A stretch of DNA of 42,556 bases, taken from contig NZ_JAUXOD010000074.1 of NCBI RefSeq assembly GCF_030682515.1, positions 1-42,556 on the forward strand. Reading direction: 5' to 3'. The stretch's first letter is position 1; each line of letters starts with the position of its first letter. Both the position numbers and the translations under genes were made by a program. The notes under the pieces are model-generated. The model had not been told where the DNA came from, made no database searches, and saw only the letters and a program-made list of their open reading frames with translations. This DNA is from Hoeflea sp. (GTDB lineage: Bacteria > Pseudomonadota > Alphaproteobacteria > Rhizobiales > Rhizobiaceae). Shown here piece by piece: positions 28,580 to 36,047 of this stretch.

Positions 28580-29305
28580 TCACGCAGGCCGGTCGTCGCG
28601 TGTCGGGCCGAAGACGCTTTCAAACGCGTCGCGCAGCCTGATGTCGGCCTCGTGCATGGGGACGGGCAGGCCGAGGTCGACGAGGCTGGTCACCCCGTGC
28701 ACGCGCACGCCGCAGGGCACAATGCCGGAGAAATGCTCGAGATCGGGATCCACGTTCATCGCCAGCCCGTGGAAGCTCACCCATTTGCGCAGCCGGATGC
28801 CGATGGCGGCGATCTTGTCCTCGGCCATCGACCCGTCGGCGAGCCGCGGCTTGTCGGGCCGGCGCACCCAGACGCCCACCCGGTCCTCGCGCCGCTCGCC
28901 GGTGACGTTCATGCTCGCCAGGGTTCCGATGATCACTGCCTCCAGCGCCGAGACGAAGGCGCGCACATCCTGCCGGCGGCGCTTGAGGTCGAGCATGACG
29001 TAGGCCACCCGCTGGCCGGGACCGTGATAGGTGTATTCGCCGCCGCGGCCGGTCTGGTGCACCTCGAACCGGTCCGGCGCCACCAGATCCTGCGCCTTCG
29101 CGCTGGTGCCGGCGGTGTAGAGCGGTGGATGCTCGACCAGCCACACCAGCTCGTCGGCCTGGCCCGAGGCGATGGCCTCGGCCTCGGCTTCCATCAGGTC
29201 GACGGCGTCCTTGTAGGGGGTCAGCCCCTCGGAGATGCGCCACCTGACCGGCGGGCTGCCATCCTTCGGTAAAAACCGGGTCTCGAGAGTGTCGCGCTGG
29301 TTCAT
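28580..29305 (-). CDS. lipB: Lipoyl(octanoyl) transferase LipB
   Basis: Encodes 241 residues. LipB moves octanoate from acyl carrier protein to lipoate-dependent enzymes; LipA then inserts sulfur. The motif [14 protein letters not shown] (about 85-98) and the active residues K164 (EDKIAAIGI) and C198 (GIVPCGV) are all present, as is [11 protein letters not shown]. The Lys-Cys pair is the catalytic dyad of the family. Expression is separate from the upstream tRNA, which has its own terminator. Confidence 0.96.
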   Translation of the reverse strand: MNQRDTLETRFLPKDGSPPVRWRISEGLTPYKDAVDLMEAEAEAIASGQADELVWLVEHPPLYTAGTSAKAQDLVAPDRFEVHQTGRGGEYTYHGPGQRVAYVMLDLKRRRQDVRAFVSALEAVIIGTLASMNVTGERREDRVGVWVRRPDKPRLADGSMAEDKIAAIGIRLRKWVSFHGLAMNVDPDLEHFSGIVPCGVRVHGVTSLVDLGLPVPMHEADIRLRDAFESVFGPTRDDRPA

Positions 29306-29412
29306 GGGATCTCTCTAGAACCGTTTGATGGCAAAGGGAACAGGGCGGGGTTGTGCCGGACTGCGGCGGGTGGTCAGCCTGCGGGCCCCGGACGGACGAA
29401 CCGGCGCGGCAC

Positions 29413-29434
29413 AAAAAAACCCGCCGAAGCGGGT
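29413..29434 (-). terminator. Terminator of tRNA-Leu
   Basis: Read on the minus strand, ACCCGC-TTCG-GCGGGT (29434-29419) is a 6-bp stem with a stable TTCG tetraloop followed by seven T (29419-29413). It lies six bases after the tRNA 3' end. Confidence 0.9.
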
Positions 29435-29440
29435 GTTTGA

Positions 29441-29525
29441 TGGTGCGGTCGAGAAGACTCGAACTTCCACGGGTTGCCCCACAGCGACCTCAACGCTGCG
29501 CGTCTACCAATTCCGCCACGACCGC
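29441..29525 (-). tRNA. tRNA-Leu (anticodon GAG)
   Basis: The 85-base minus-strand sequence folds into a class II tRNA: acceptor GCGGTCG (29525-29519) pairs with CGACCGC (29451-29445), then discriminator A and encoded CCA (29443-29441). The anticodon stem CAGCG/CGCTG encloses TTGAGGT, so the anticodon is GAG, reading CUC and CUU codons. A long variable arm and the GTTCGAGTC T-loop are present. A terminator follows at once. Confidence 0.95.
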
Positions 29526-29559
29526 ACGTGGTAGAGCCGAAACCTGTCCGGCGCGCTGC

Positions 29560-29587
29560 ATGTAGCAAATGGACCTCAGCTGCACAA
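29560..29587 (-). promoter_or_regulatory. Candidate promoter of tRNA-Leu
   Basis: On the minus strand TTGTGC (29587-29582) and CTACAT (29565-29560) are 16 bases apart, and the expected start near 29553 is about 28 bases before the mature tRNA end. Both hexamers are imperfect; the position is what makes it plausible. Confidence 0.4.
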
Positions 29588-29663
29588 GCGCATTCATCGC
29601 AAAAATGAAGCTGCGCCACCAGAGACTTACAAAGCCGGAATTCGCATCCCTGCGATGGCCTCC

Positions 29664-30014
29664 TCAGGCCCTGGACGAGCGTGTCAGCGATTGCAGCGTG
29701 TAGACCAGAACCGCGAGGCCCACGGCGCCCAGCACCGCCACGCCCAAGAGCACGATCAGGTCGATCGGCCCGCCGATGTCGCGGAATCCCGAACTCGTCA
29801 TCGCCTGCACGAACAAGACCGCCGTCACCGCGCCGAACGGCATTGACAATTGCGCCAGCAGGAATTTCCGCATCGACATCGAGCGGTCGCGCACCAGCAC
29901 ATAGAGATAGGCGGCGGTGACCAGCACGGCCGCCACCACCATGGCCCAGAACAGGCCCGGGCCGAAGATTTCCTCGAATACCGCGATCAGGGTCGTAAAT
30001 GTCAGCTCTTTCAT
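29664..30014 (-). CDS. Small membrane protein, DUF5368-like
   Basis: Encodes 116 residues with three hydrophobic segments: about 18-42 (GLFWAMVVAAVLVTAAYLYV), 52-73 (LLAQLSMPFGAVTAVLFVQA) and 83-108 (PIDLIVLLGVAVLGAVGLAV). Charged VRDRSMSMRKF links the first two. It resembles DUF5368 proteins that sit beside sulfide:quinone reductase-like genes, an assignment from memory and not from a search. It begins ten bases after the reductase stop on the same strand, so the two are an operon. A role as membrane partner of the reductase is inferred. Confidence 0.75.
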   Translation of the reverse strand: MKELTFTTLIAVFEEIFGPGLFWAMVVAAVLVTAAYLYVLVRDRSMSMRKFLLAQLSMPFGAVTAVLFVQAMTSSGFRDIGGPIDLIVLLGVAVLGAVGLAVLVYTLQSLTRSSRA

Positions 30015-30024
30015 CGCTCTCTCC

Positions 30025-31368
30025 TCAGGCCTTGCCGCGCAGCATGGCGTTGTAGGTGGCTTTCAGCGCCACTTCCTTCATCAGCCAACTGATCCACAAT
30101 TCCTCGAGCGGCGCGATGACGCCGGGGAAGGACGGGACGAGATTGTTCTGATAGTCGAACTCGACCAGCATGGCCCGGCCGACCCGGGTGATCAGCGGGC
30201 AGGAGGTGTAGCCATTGTAGGTCTCGGTGCCTTCCTTGCCCTGGATGGCTGCGACCAGATGGTCTTCCACGACCGGAACCTGCCATTTGACCGAAGCCGC
30301 CGTCTTGCCCTTGGGCACGCCCGCCACATCGCCGAGCGCGAAGATCTCCGGGTAGCGCAGGTGGCGCATGGTTTTCTGGTCGCATTCGACCCAGCCCTGG
30401 TCGGTCCATTTGTCGGCCCAGGACAGACCCGACTGGCGGATCACGTCCGGCGCCCGTTGCGGCGGGATGACATGCAGGTAGTCGTAGGGCAGTTCGACCG
30501 TTGACTTGACCTCGGCCTTGGTGACGGCATCAACCCCGGTCTTCTCAAAGCGCGCCAGCTTCCTGCCGGGCTCGATCGACAGCAGGGTGTGCTGCATGTG
30601 GGTGGAAATGCCGCGCTCGCCGAAGAGCATCCGCACCTTCTCGGCCACGATCGGCACACCGAACAGCGAAGCCTGCGGCGCGGTGTAGTGAATCTGGTAC
30701 TTGCCCGCGCCGACGGTGCGGCTTGCGATGTCCTCGATCAGGAAGGCGTGCTTGAGCGGCGCGCCGGCGCATTTCATTTCCGTCGTCGGCCGGGTCATCA
30801 GCGCCACGCCGCCTTCCTCGGTGAATTTCCGCGCCGCCTCCCAGGTCTTGGCGGCGTAATCGGGGCCGGCATAGAGCGCGCCGATGCCGTTGGTGCCGAC
30901 CAGGTCGAGCGAGAACCCTTCGATGGCGCCATGGTCGAGCACCAGCCCCGGGGCGACGACGAGATAGTCATAGCCGATGCTCTGGCCGCCCGACGTGCTC
31001 ACCGTGCGGGTGAGGGGATCGATGCCTGCAGCTGCCTCGTTGACATAGCTGATCCCCTTGGGCAGCCAGTCGGTGGTCTTGCTGACGGTGTAGGAGGCGG
31101 GTTTCAGCCCCGCCGCCACGAGCGAAAGGCCCGGCTGGTAGAGATGCTCCGCGCGGGCGTCGATGATGGTGATCGCGGCGCCGTCGAGACGTTCGACCAG
31201 ACGGTTGACCAGAGCCGTCCCGCCGGCGCCGGCGCCGATGATGACAATGCGGGCCGATGTCTTGATCTGGGCTGCCTGCGCCGGCGCCCGTGTAGCCAAC
31301 GCGGCAACGCCAGCGGCGGCAAGGCCCAGGAACATGCGCCTTGAGGCGGCGAAATCTGATTGGTCCAT
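30025..31368 (-). CDS. Tat-exported sulfide:quinone reductase-like flavoprotein
   Basis: Encodes 447 residues. It starts with a Tat signal (SRRMFLGLAAAGVAALA, residues 9-25), so the folded flavoprotein is predicted in the periplasm. The FAD motif VIIGAGAGGTALVNRL is at 42-57; two cysteines in family positions are C200 (MKCAGAPLKH) and C390 (GYTSCPL); C329 is an additional Cys. Such enzymes oxidise sulfide and hand electrons to quinone. The end (about 420-445) has an amphipathic helix like SQR membrane anchors. GGAGGAG precedes the ATG. FNR-type and palindromic sites stand just upstream. Flavocytochrome c sulfide dehydrogenase is the main alternative, but no cytochrome gene is adjacent. Confidence 0.85.
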   Translation of the reverse strand: MDQSDFAASRRMFLGLAAAGVAALATRAPAQAAQIKTSARIVIIGAGAGGTALVNRLVERLDGAAITIIDARAEHLYQPGLSLVAAGLKPASYTVSKTTDWLPKGISYVNEAAAGIDPLTRTVSTSGGQSIGYDYLVVAPGLVLDHGAIEGFSLDLVGTNGIGALYAGPDYAAKTWEAARKFTEEGGVALMTRPTTEMKCAGAPLKHAFLIEDIASRTVGAGKYQIHYTAPQASLFGVPIVAEKVRMLFGERGISTHMQHTLLSIEPGRKLARFEKTGVDAVTKAEVKSTVELPYDYLHVIPPQRAPDVIRQSGLSWADKWTDQGWVECDQKTMRHLRYPEIFALGDVAGVPKGKTAASVKWQVPVVEDHLVAAIQGKEGTETYNGYTSCPLITRVGRAMLVEFDYQNNLVPSFPGVIAPLEELWISWLMKEVALKATYNAMLRGKA

Positions 31369-31424
31369 TCTGCGTCTCCTCCGGAACTATTCCCCATCTG
31401 TGCCACAGGAATGCGCGCCTGGAT

Positions 31425-31438
31425 TTGATTTGCATCAA
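31425..31438. promoter_or_regulatory. Perfect FNR/FixK-type box before the sulfide:quinone reductase gene
   Basis: TTGAT-TTGC-ATCAA is an exact copy of the FNR/FixK consensus. Its centre is 63 bases before the reductase ATG (31368, minus strand). I cannot find a good -10 at the distance expected for class II activation, so activation from a further position or repression is also possible. Confidence 0.65.
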
Positions 31439-31454
31439 TATACATTCGTATATT
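31437..31454. promoter_or_regulatory. AT-rich perfect palindrome, candidate Rrf2 operator
   Basis: AATATAC-ATTC-GTATATT is a perfect 7-4-7 inverted repeat in otherwise GC-rich DNA and overlaps the end of the FNR box by two bases. Its size and AT-richness suit a dimeric regulator; the divergently encoded Rrf2 protein is the obvious candidate. Overlap with the FNR box would let the two proteins compete. Confidence 0.5.
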
Positions 31455-31578
31455 TACATTCTTTTATAGAAAGAAAGGTCCTCGCCAGAAGGAGGACGCT
31501 GCGCGGCGTTTTGCGGGCGGCGGGGCGAAGGCCCGACAGCAAGGCGAAGGACCCGATACATCGGATCCGGCTGACCCC

Positions 31579-31618
31579 GTGATCTGGATCAAGTCGCTTC
31601 CGGCGCAACGGGTATAAT
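31579..31618 (+). promoter_or_regulatory. FNR-type box and TATAAT promoter of the Rrf2 gene
   Basis: GTGAT-CTGG-ATCAA (31579-31592) matches the FNR family pattern except for its first base. TATAAT (31613-31618) is a perfect -10. A start at about 31625 puts the box centre near -40, the class II FNR position. An ATG at 31617 overlaps the -10, which argues that translation starts later, at 31653. Confidence 0.6.
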
Positions 31619-31652
31619 GAGGAAACTCGCCCAAATTCTGTGGAATCGCGCC

Positions 31653-32132
31653 ATGCGTCTGACAACACGAACAAACCTTGCCACGCGGGTGTTGATGTAC
31701 TGCGCTGTCAATGACGGTCATCTGGTCCGGTCGTCCGACATTGCCAAGGCCTGCAATGCCTCGGGCAATCATGTCGGCCACGTCATCCATCAACTCCAGC
31801 AGCACGGCTTCGTCGAGACCGTGCGCGGCCGGGCAGGCGGGCTCCAGCTTGGCCTCGCCCCGCGCGAGATCAGCATCGGACGGGTGTTCAGGATCCTTGA
31901 ATCCTCCGTTCCCTTCGCCGAATGCTTCGCGGGCGTCGACAACACCTGTCCGCTGACCGCCGAGTGTCGGCTGCGCGGCTTCATCGATCGGGCGGTGGAA
32001 GCGTTTTATCACGAACTGGACATGATCACGCTCGAGGACCTGGTGCGCGGAAATTGCGGCCTGGAAGCGATCTTGAAGCTTGGTCCGGAGCGGCTGCCGC
32101 GCTGCTCCGAATCCGCCAGCGTCAGCGCCTGA
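31653..32132 (+). CDS. Rrf2-family regulator (RirA/NsrR-like)
   Basis: Encodes 159 residues. The N-terminal winged HTH begins MRLTTRTNLATRVLMYCAVN, typical of RirA and NsrR, and continues with VETVRGRAGGLQLGLAPREI. Three Cys, C91, C99 and C105 (C-x7-C-x5-C), match the Fe-S ligand spacing of RirA rather than the shorter x4 or x5 spacing I recall for NsrR proteins. Such proteins sense iron, NO or redox state by an Fe-S cluster. The start at 31653 is preferred over 31617 because the latter lies in the -10. It is divergent from the sulfide:quinone reductase operon. Confidence 0.88.
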   Translation: MRLTTRTNLATRVLMYCAVNDGHLVRSSDIAKACNASGNHVGHVIHQLQQHGFVETVRGRAGGLQLGLAPREISIGRVFRILESSVPFAECFAGVDNTCPLTAECRLRGFIDRAVEAFYHELDMITLEDLVRGNCGLEAILKLGPERLPRCSESASVSA

Positions 32133-32150
32133 GGCGATCCGTCAGCGCTG

Positions 32151-32438
32151 TCAGGCGGCGTGCTGCAGTCTCATGCTGATCTGGCTGCCCACCAGGCTGC
32201 GCAGTTGCAGCAGTTCCTTGTCCAGCGCGGCGGCCTGCTCAAGCAAGTCATAATTGCCCGGGACCGACGAAAGGTCGCCGAACAGCCGCGCCGATATCTG
32301 GCACATATTGTTCAAGCATCCATAAATGACTTGCTTGCGACGGGTGGAAGTATTGGCGTCCGAAGCGAGCTGGATGATCTCGGGCGCTTTCTCGGCGTGG
32401 ATTTTCTGCAGCCTCGCCAGTCGAATTGCATGGGTCAT
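32151..32438 (-). CDS. Small helical protein of unknown function
   Basis: Encodes 95 residues, predicted almost wholly alpha-helical, with two cysteines, C41 and C46, in YGCLNNMCQISARLF. I do not recognise the family. A longer reading to 32528 is possible, but AGGA lies five bases before the ATG at 32438 and the extra residues have no ribosome binding site. It is convergent with the Rrf2 gene, 18 bases apart. No signal peptide or membrane segment is seen. Function cannot be assigned. Confidence 0.6.
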   Translation of the reverse strand: MTHAIRLARLQKIHAEKAPEIIQLASDANTSTRRKQVIYGCLNNMCQISARLFGDLSSVPGNYDLLEQAAALDKELLQLRSLVGSQISMRLQHAA

Positions 32439-32858
32439 GTGTGCGTCCTGACAGGAGTTGATGTCAAAAGAACTCATATCACGCGACTGCATTACTGAAC
32501 TTCTTGCAACTGTCATACTGTAATTCAATGATTCTGAGGCGGTTGTCTACAGCGCCCGGAAGTGCGACAAGTTTCGCGCAAGTTACCAGCCCGGATCGGC
32601 GGCGCTTGTTTTTCGCAGGCCTTCACCCGAGGCCCCGGCCGGCGCACTTTTTGCCTTGCCGATGCCATCAGGGACGCTCTGCCTCCAAAAATTGCCTGTC
32701 CTTTCGGGCTAGCTTCAATTAGACACAAAAGCCTGTGCGAATACGCACCGGCGACGTTTTGTGTGCCTTTGCGAAAGCACCTATGATGTCCCACGCCATC
32801 CACGCCTGAAACCAGTCTGCCAGCACCGGCAGACGCCAGCCATCCGCGAGCCCTGGCC
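32439..32858. other. Gene-free stretch upstream of mgtE
   Basis: These 420 bases contain no credible gene. They must hold the minus-strand promoter of the 95-residue protein gene and the leader of mgtE, whose last 136 bases start with the large hairpin at 32723-32764. Base composition is less GC-rich than the flanking genes. Confidence 0.6.
32723..32764 (+). promoter_or_regulatory. Large hairpin in the mgtE leader
   Basis: ACACAAAA (32723-32730) pairs with TTTTGTGT (32757-32764). Inside it GCCTGTGCG (32731-32739) pairs with CGCACCGGC (32744-32752) with one mismatch and an AATA loop; a GACG bulge lies on the 3' side. The 42-base element is 94 bases before the mgtE ATG and has no T-run after it. 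A Mg-responsive or other regulatory RNA role is suggested only by its position. It does not look like the known M-box. Confidence 0.5.
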
Positions 32859-34289
32859 ATGACAGATCCCGCCGACCGCGACGAAGACATCATCACGCCC
32901 CAGGCTCCCGGAGTGATGGACAATGACGAGATCTATGGCGAGGACGGATCGATTCGGAAGGATTATCTGGCCGCCATCGGCGCGGCGATAGCCGACCGCG
33001 ATACGCTGTTCCTGCGCGAACATGTGGTTCGCCTGCATGAATCCGAACTGGGCGACCTGCTCGAGTCGATCAATGCAGCGCAGCGCCGCGCGCTTGTTGC
33101 GCTGCTGGGCGATGATTTCGACTTTGCCTCCTTGACCGAGGTCGACGAGGCCATTCGCCTCGAGATCATCGAGGCGCTGCCCAATGCCAGGATCGCCGAG
33201 GCGCTGGGCGAGCTCGATTCCGATGACGCGGTCTACATTCTCGAGGATCTCGACGAGGCCGACCAGAAGGAAATCCTGGCGGCGCTGCCCTTCACCGAAC
33301 GGGTGCGGCTGCGCCGTTCGCTGGACTATCCCGAAGACACCGCCGGCCGGCGCATGCAGACCGAATTCGTTGCCGTTCCTCCGTTCTGGACGGTCGGCCA
33401 GACCATCGACTACATGCGCGACGAAGAGGATCTGCCCGACAGTTTCAGCCAGATCTTCGTCATCGACCCGACCTTCAAGCTGGTCGGCGCCGTCAACCTC
33501 GACCGCATCCTGCGCACCAAGCGCCTGGTCCGCATCGAGGAGGTGATGGACGAGACCCGCTACCGCATCAACGCAGAAATGGACCAGGAAGAAGCGGCCC
33601 AGTTGTTTGAACAGTACGACCTTCTCTCCGCCGCCGTGGTCGACGAGAACGAGCGGCTGGTGGGCGTATTGACCATCGACGACGTGGTCGACGTTATTCA
33701 CCAGGAGGCCGACGAGGACATCAAGCGGCTCGGCGGCGTGGGCGACGAGGAACTCTCCGACAGCATCCTGTCGACCGTGCGCTCCCGCTTCAGCTGGCTG
33801 CTGATCAATCTGGCGACCGCCATCCTGGCTTCCGCCGTGATCGCCCTGTTCGACGCAACCATCGAGCAGATGGTGGCGCTCGCCGTGCTGATGCCGATCG
33901 TGGCCTCGATGGGCGGCAATGCCGGCACCCAGACCATGACGGTGACCGTGCGCGCGCTTGCCACGCGGGATCTCGACATCTACAACGCCGGCCGCATCAT
34001 CAGGCGCGAGGCCGCCGTCGGCATGATCAACGGACTGCTGTTCGCGGTGATCATCGGCGCGGTCGCCGGCGCCTGGTTTGCCAGTCCCGGCCTGGGCGGC
34101 ATCATTGCCGCCGCCATGGTCATCAACATGCTCGCCGCGGCGCTGGCCGGCATCCTGCTGCCGCTGCTGCTCGACAAGGTCGGCGCCGACCCGGCCATCG
34201 CTTCGGCGGTGTTCGTCACCACCGTGACCGATGTGGTGGGCTTCTTCGCGTTTCTTGGCCTTGCCGGCTGGTGGTTGTCGTTCGCGTGA
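32859..34289 (+). CDS. mgtE: Magnesium transporter MgtE
   Basis: Encodes 476 residues. MgtE is a Mg-gated Mg channel of the inner membrane. The N-terminal superhelical domain is at about residues 35-165, with many acidic residues for Mg sensing, followed by two CBS domains (about 170-290), the plug helix, and five transmembrane helices from about 312. LMPIVASMGGNAGTQTMTV is the pore signature. The ribosome binding site before the ATG is weak. It stands alone behind a long, folded leader. Confidence 0.95.
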   Translation: MTDPADRDEDIITPQAPGVMDNDEIYGEDGSIRKDYLAAIGAAIADRDTLFLREHVVRLHESELGDLLESINAAQRRALVALLGDDFDFASLTEVDEAIRLEIIEALPNARIAEALGELDSDDAVYILEDLDEADQKEILAALPFTERVRLRRSLDYPEDTAGRRMQTEFVAVPPFWTVGQTIDYMRDEEDLPDSFSQIFVIDPTFKLVGAVNLDRILRTKRLVRIEEVMDETRYRINAEMDQEEAAQLFEQYDLLSAAVVDENERLVGVLTIDDVVDVIHQEADEDIKRLGGVGDEELSDSILSTVRSRFSWLLINLATAILASAVIALFDATIEQMVALAVLMPIVASMGGNAGTQTMTVTVRALATRDLDIYNAGRIIRREAAVGMINGLLFAVIIGAVAGAWFASPGLGGIIAAAMVINMLAAALAGILLPLLLDKVGADPAIASAVFVTTVTDVVGFFAFLGLAGWWLSFA

Positions 34290-34325
34290 ATTCCCGAGCC
34301 GCGCGGTGGTCATGCCTGGAATTTT

Positions 34326-34347
34326 GACTTATACGTAAAGGTAAGTC
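34326..34347 (+). promoter_or_regulatory. Inverted repeat before the MerR gene, candidate operator
   Basis: GACTTA (34326-34331) and TAAGTC (34342-34347) are perfect inverted arms 10 bases apart, around a TACGTAAA core. It lies 30 bases before the TTG start, in the 88-base gap behind mgtE. Long-spaced repeats of this type are usual for MerR regulators, so autoregulation is likely. Confidence 0.5.
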
Positions 34348-34377
34348 GGCACCGCATACTCCAGGAATGATCCGCAA

Positions 34378-34764
34378 TTGGACAAGTATTACACCATCAC
34401 CGAGTTGACGCGCGAGTTCGGCATTTCGACCCGGACCTTGCGGTTCTACGAGGACGAGGGGCTGATCCAGCCCGAGCGCCGCGGCCGCACCCGGCTGTTC
34501 CGCTCGGCCGACCGGCGACTGCTCCAGGAAATCCTGCGCGGACGCCGCATCGGCTTCACCGTCGCCGAAATCCGCGAGATCATCCAGGTCTACAAGGACC
34601 CGCCCGGCGAAGCAGGGCAATTGCGGCTTCTGATGCGCAAGGTCGAGGAGAAGCGCGAGGATTTGCGCCAGAAGCGCAAGGATATCGACGAGACCCTGGT
34701 CGAACTCGACAATATCGAGGAATCCTGCCTGACGCGCCTCGCCGAAATCGGCGTCAACACCTGA
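34378..34764 (+). CDS. MerR-family transcriptional regulator
   Basis: Encodes 128 residues. The winged HTH is at about residues 5-70: YTITELTREFGISTRTLRFY then EDEGLIQPERRGRTRLFRSA. A long coiled-coil follows (VEEKREDLRQKRKDIDETLV). No Cys cluster for a metal is visible apart from one Cys near the end (EESC), so a non-metal effector is likely; related rhizobial and LiuR proteins control branched-chain or fatty-acid breakdown. The start is TTG: the only nearby ATG is out of frame, and AGGA lies 11 bases upstream. Confidence 0.85.
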   Translation: MDKYYTITELTREFGISTRTLRFYEDEGLIQPERRGRTRLFRSADRRLLQEILRGRRIGFTVAEIREIIQVYKDPPGEAGQLRLLMRKVEEKREDLRQKRKDIDETLVELDNIEESCLTRLAEIGVNT

Positions 34765-34795
34765 CCCGCGTCACCAAGACTGAGCCCCGGCGTCG

Positions 34796-35212
34796 CTAGA
34801 CGAAGAAGCAGACATCACGCTGCTCGCCGATCAGCTTGCTGTGGGCAAGGATGTTGGACATCTCGCGCTCGCTCAGCAACTTGAGAAACCGGACCCGGAG
34901 CGTGATCTTCCCACCGCGGTGGATCGCCGATTTGCCGCCCCACCTGACGCAGCCGATCTTGCCCGCGTTGGAGTCCGGCACGTCAAGGGTGAGGGCGGAC
35001 GGGGGCTCGACGCCGCTGGTGATCTCGATGATCGCGCCCGCCCGCGAGATGTTCTTGAGCGCGCACCGCTGGTGCATCAGCAACGAAAGCCCGCGGCGTG
35101 AATACTCGATATGCGCCGCGTTCTGGGTCGCCTTGAACGGAAATCTGGGTTCTTCATCATACATGAATGATGAAAGCCTGCGTAGGGAGATGTGATCAAG
35201 TCGCCAGGTCAT
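34796..35212 (-). CDS. PilZ-like domain protein
   Basis: Encodes 138 residues. It has a PilZ-like beta-barrel pattern: RCALKNISRAGAIIEI followed by ALTLDVPDSNAGKIGCVRW and KITLRVRFLKLLSEREMSN. The canonical c-di-GMP motifs (RxxxR and D/NxSxxG) are only partly kept; NISRAG is present. The frame is open to 35413, but AGAGG five bases before the ATG at 35212 supports this start. A later Met (35164) is the other choice. It may act in motility or surface polysaccharide control, unproven. Confidence 0.7.
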   Translation of the reverse strand: MTWRLDHISLRRLSSFMYDEEPRFPFKATQNAAHIEYSRRGLSLLMHQRCALKNISRAGAIIEITSGVEPPSALTLDVPDSNAGKIGCVRWGGKSAIHRGGKITLRVRFLKLLSEREMSNILAHSKLIGEQRDVCFFV

Positions 35213-35523
35213 TCGCGCCTCTAGACAAACCCGCAGACAACCAGTGTCGTGCCATGCCTCACTCATTCCATCGGTGGAACCCGTCGGGGGTTCCGGTCGC
35301 GTGCATGCAACGATCTGCATGACCAGTTGAAGTCCGGGGAAATGGTACGTATCGGGGGCTGTAGGAAAGTTTAAACAATTCCTTAAAATTGAACCGGATT
35401 GTTCGGTTTGCACGCCTTGCGCTGGGCAGCCACGCGGTGCGTTTCGGGTCAGTCAGGCCCTCTGCCCTGGCGAGGGCCGGAGATCGTGGGGGCAGGCCAT
35501 CACCGCCGGAAGGGCTGGGTCGC
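35213..35523. other. Gene-free stretch between the PilZ-like and methyltransferase-like genes
   Basis: No supported gene in 311 bases. A 7-bp stem-loop GGCCCTC/GAGGGCC (35456-35462, 35472-35478) could mark the end of the methyltransferase-like transcript on the minus strand, without a T-run. An AT-rich block at 35373-35400 probably belongs to the minus-strand promoter of the PilZ-like gene. Confidence 0.4.
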
Positions 35524-35988
35524 TCAGATAAAGCGCCGCACCTTGCGGCAATAGGTTTCGAACTGATAGCCGAATTTGGCATGGAGATGGTTCTCCTCGC
35601 GGCGGATGGCCAGCATGTAGGTCAGGATCCCGTTGACCAGTGCCAGCGGCAGGAACCAGGCATTGAGCGACAGCAGTCCAATGCCGATCATCAGCACCAT
35701 GTTGGCGACATAGATCGGGTTGCGGCTGAAGCCGAATGGTCCGTGGGTGACCAGATGGCTGGACCCGCGATTGGGCAGGATGGTGGTATGGGCCTCGTGC
35801 AGCGTTTTCATGGCCCACAGGTCTATGCCGAGAGCCCCGCCGATCAACGCGCCGCCGAGCGTCCGGGCGCCGGGGAAATCAACCTGCAGCGGCGTGACCA
35901 GGTTCAGCCCGATCGCCGCCAGGCTCAACCCGACAAGCAGCAGCGGCGGCCAGGGAATCAGATTCGGTCTCGTCCGATAGGGGTTCAT
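35524..35988 (-). CDS. Isoprenylcysteine carboxyl methyltransferase-like membrane protein
   Basis: Encodes 154 residues with about four membrane segments. The family signature HGPFGFSRNPIYVANMVLMI (about residues 82-101) and the ending EENHLHAKFGYQFETYCRKV match bacterial ICMT/PEMT-like proteins, which bind S-adenosylmethionine at this C-terminal part. Substrate is unknown; phospholipid or small lipid methylation is possible. AAGGAG nine bases upstream supports the ATG at 35988 over a longer reading from 36075, which would overlap the next gene. Confidence 0.85.
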   Translation of the reverse strand: MNPYRTRPNLIPWPPLLLVGLSLAAIGLNLVTPLQVDFPGARTLGGALIGGALGIDLWAMKTLHEAHTTILPNRGSSHLVTHGPFGFSRNPIYVANMVLMIGIGLLSLNAWFLPLALVNGILTYMLAIRREENHLHAKFGYQFETYCRKVRRFI

Positions 35989-36047
35989 GCGGATCGGCTC
36001 CTTAAATATCGCGGGCCATAGGTCATTAAGTCTGACACCATAACGGC

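Noticed and set aside
31617-31652. Earlier start of the Rrf2 gene at 31617
   Set aside because: That ATG overlaps a perfect TATAAT, and the family N-terminus MRLTTRTNLA begins at 31653.
32781-34313. Open minus-strand frame of 510 codons opposite mgtE
   Set aside because: Antisense to the clear mgtE gene and without any recognisable domain or ribosome binding site.
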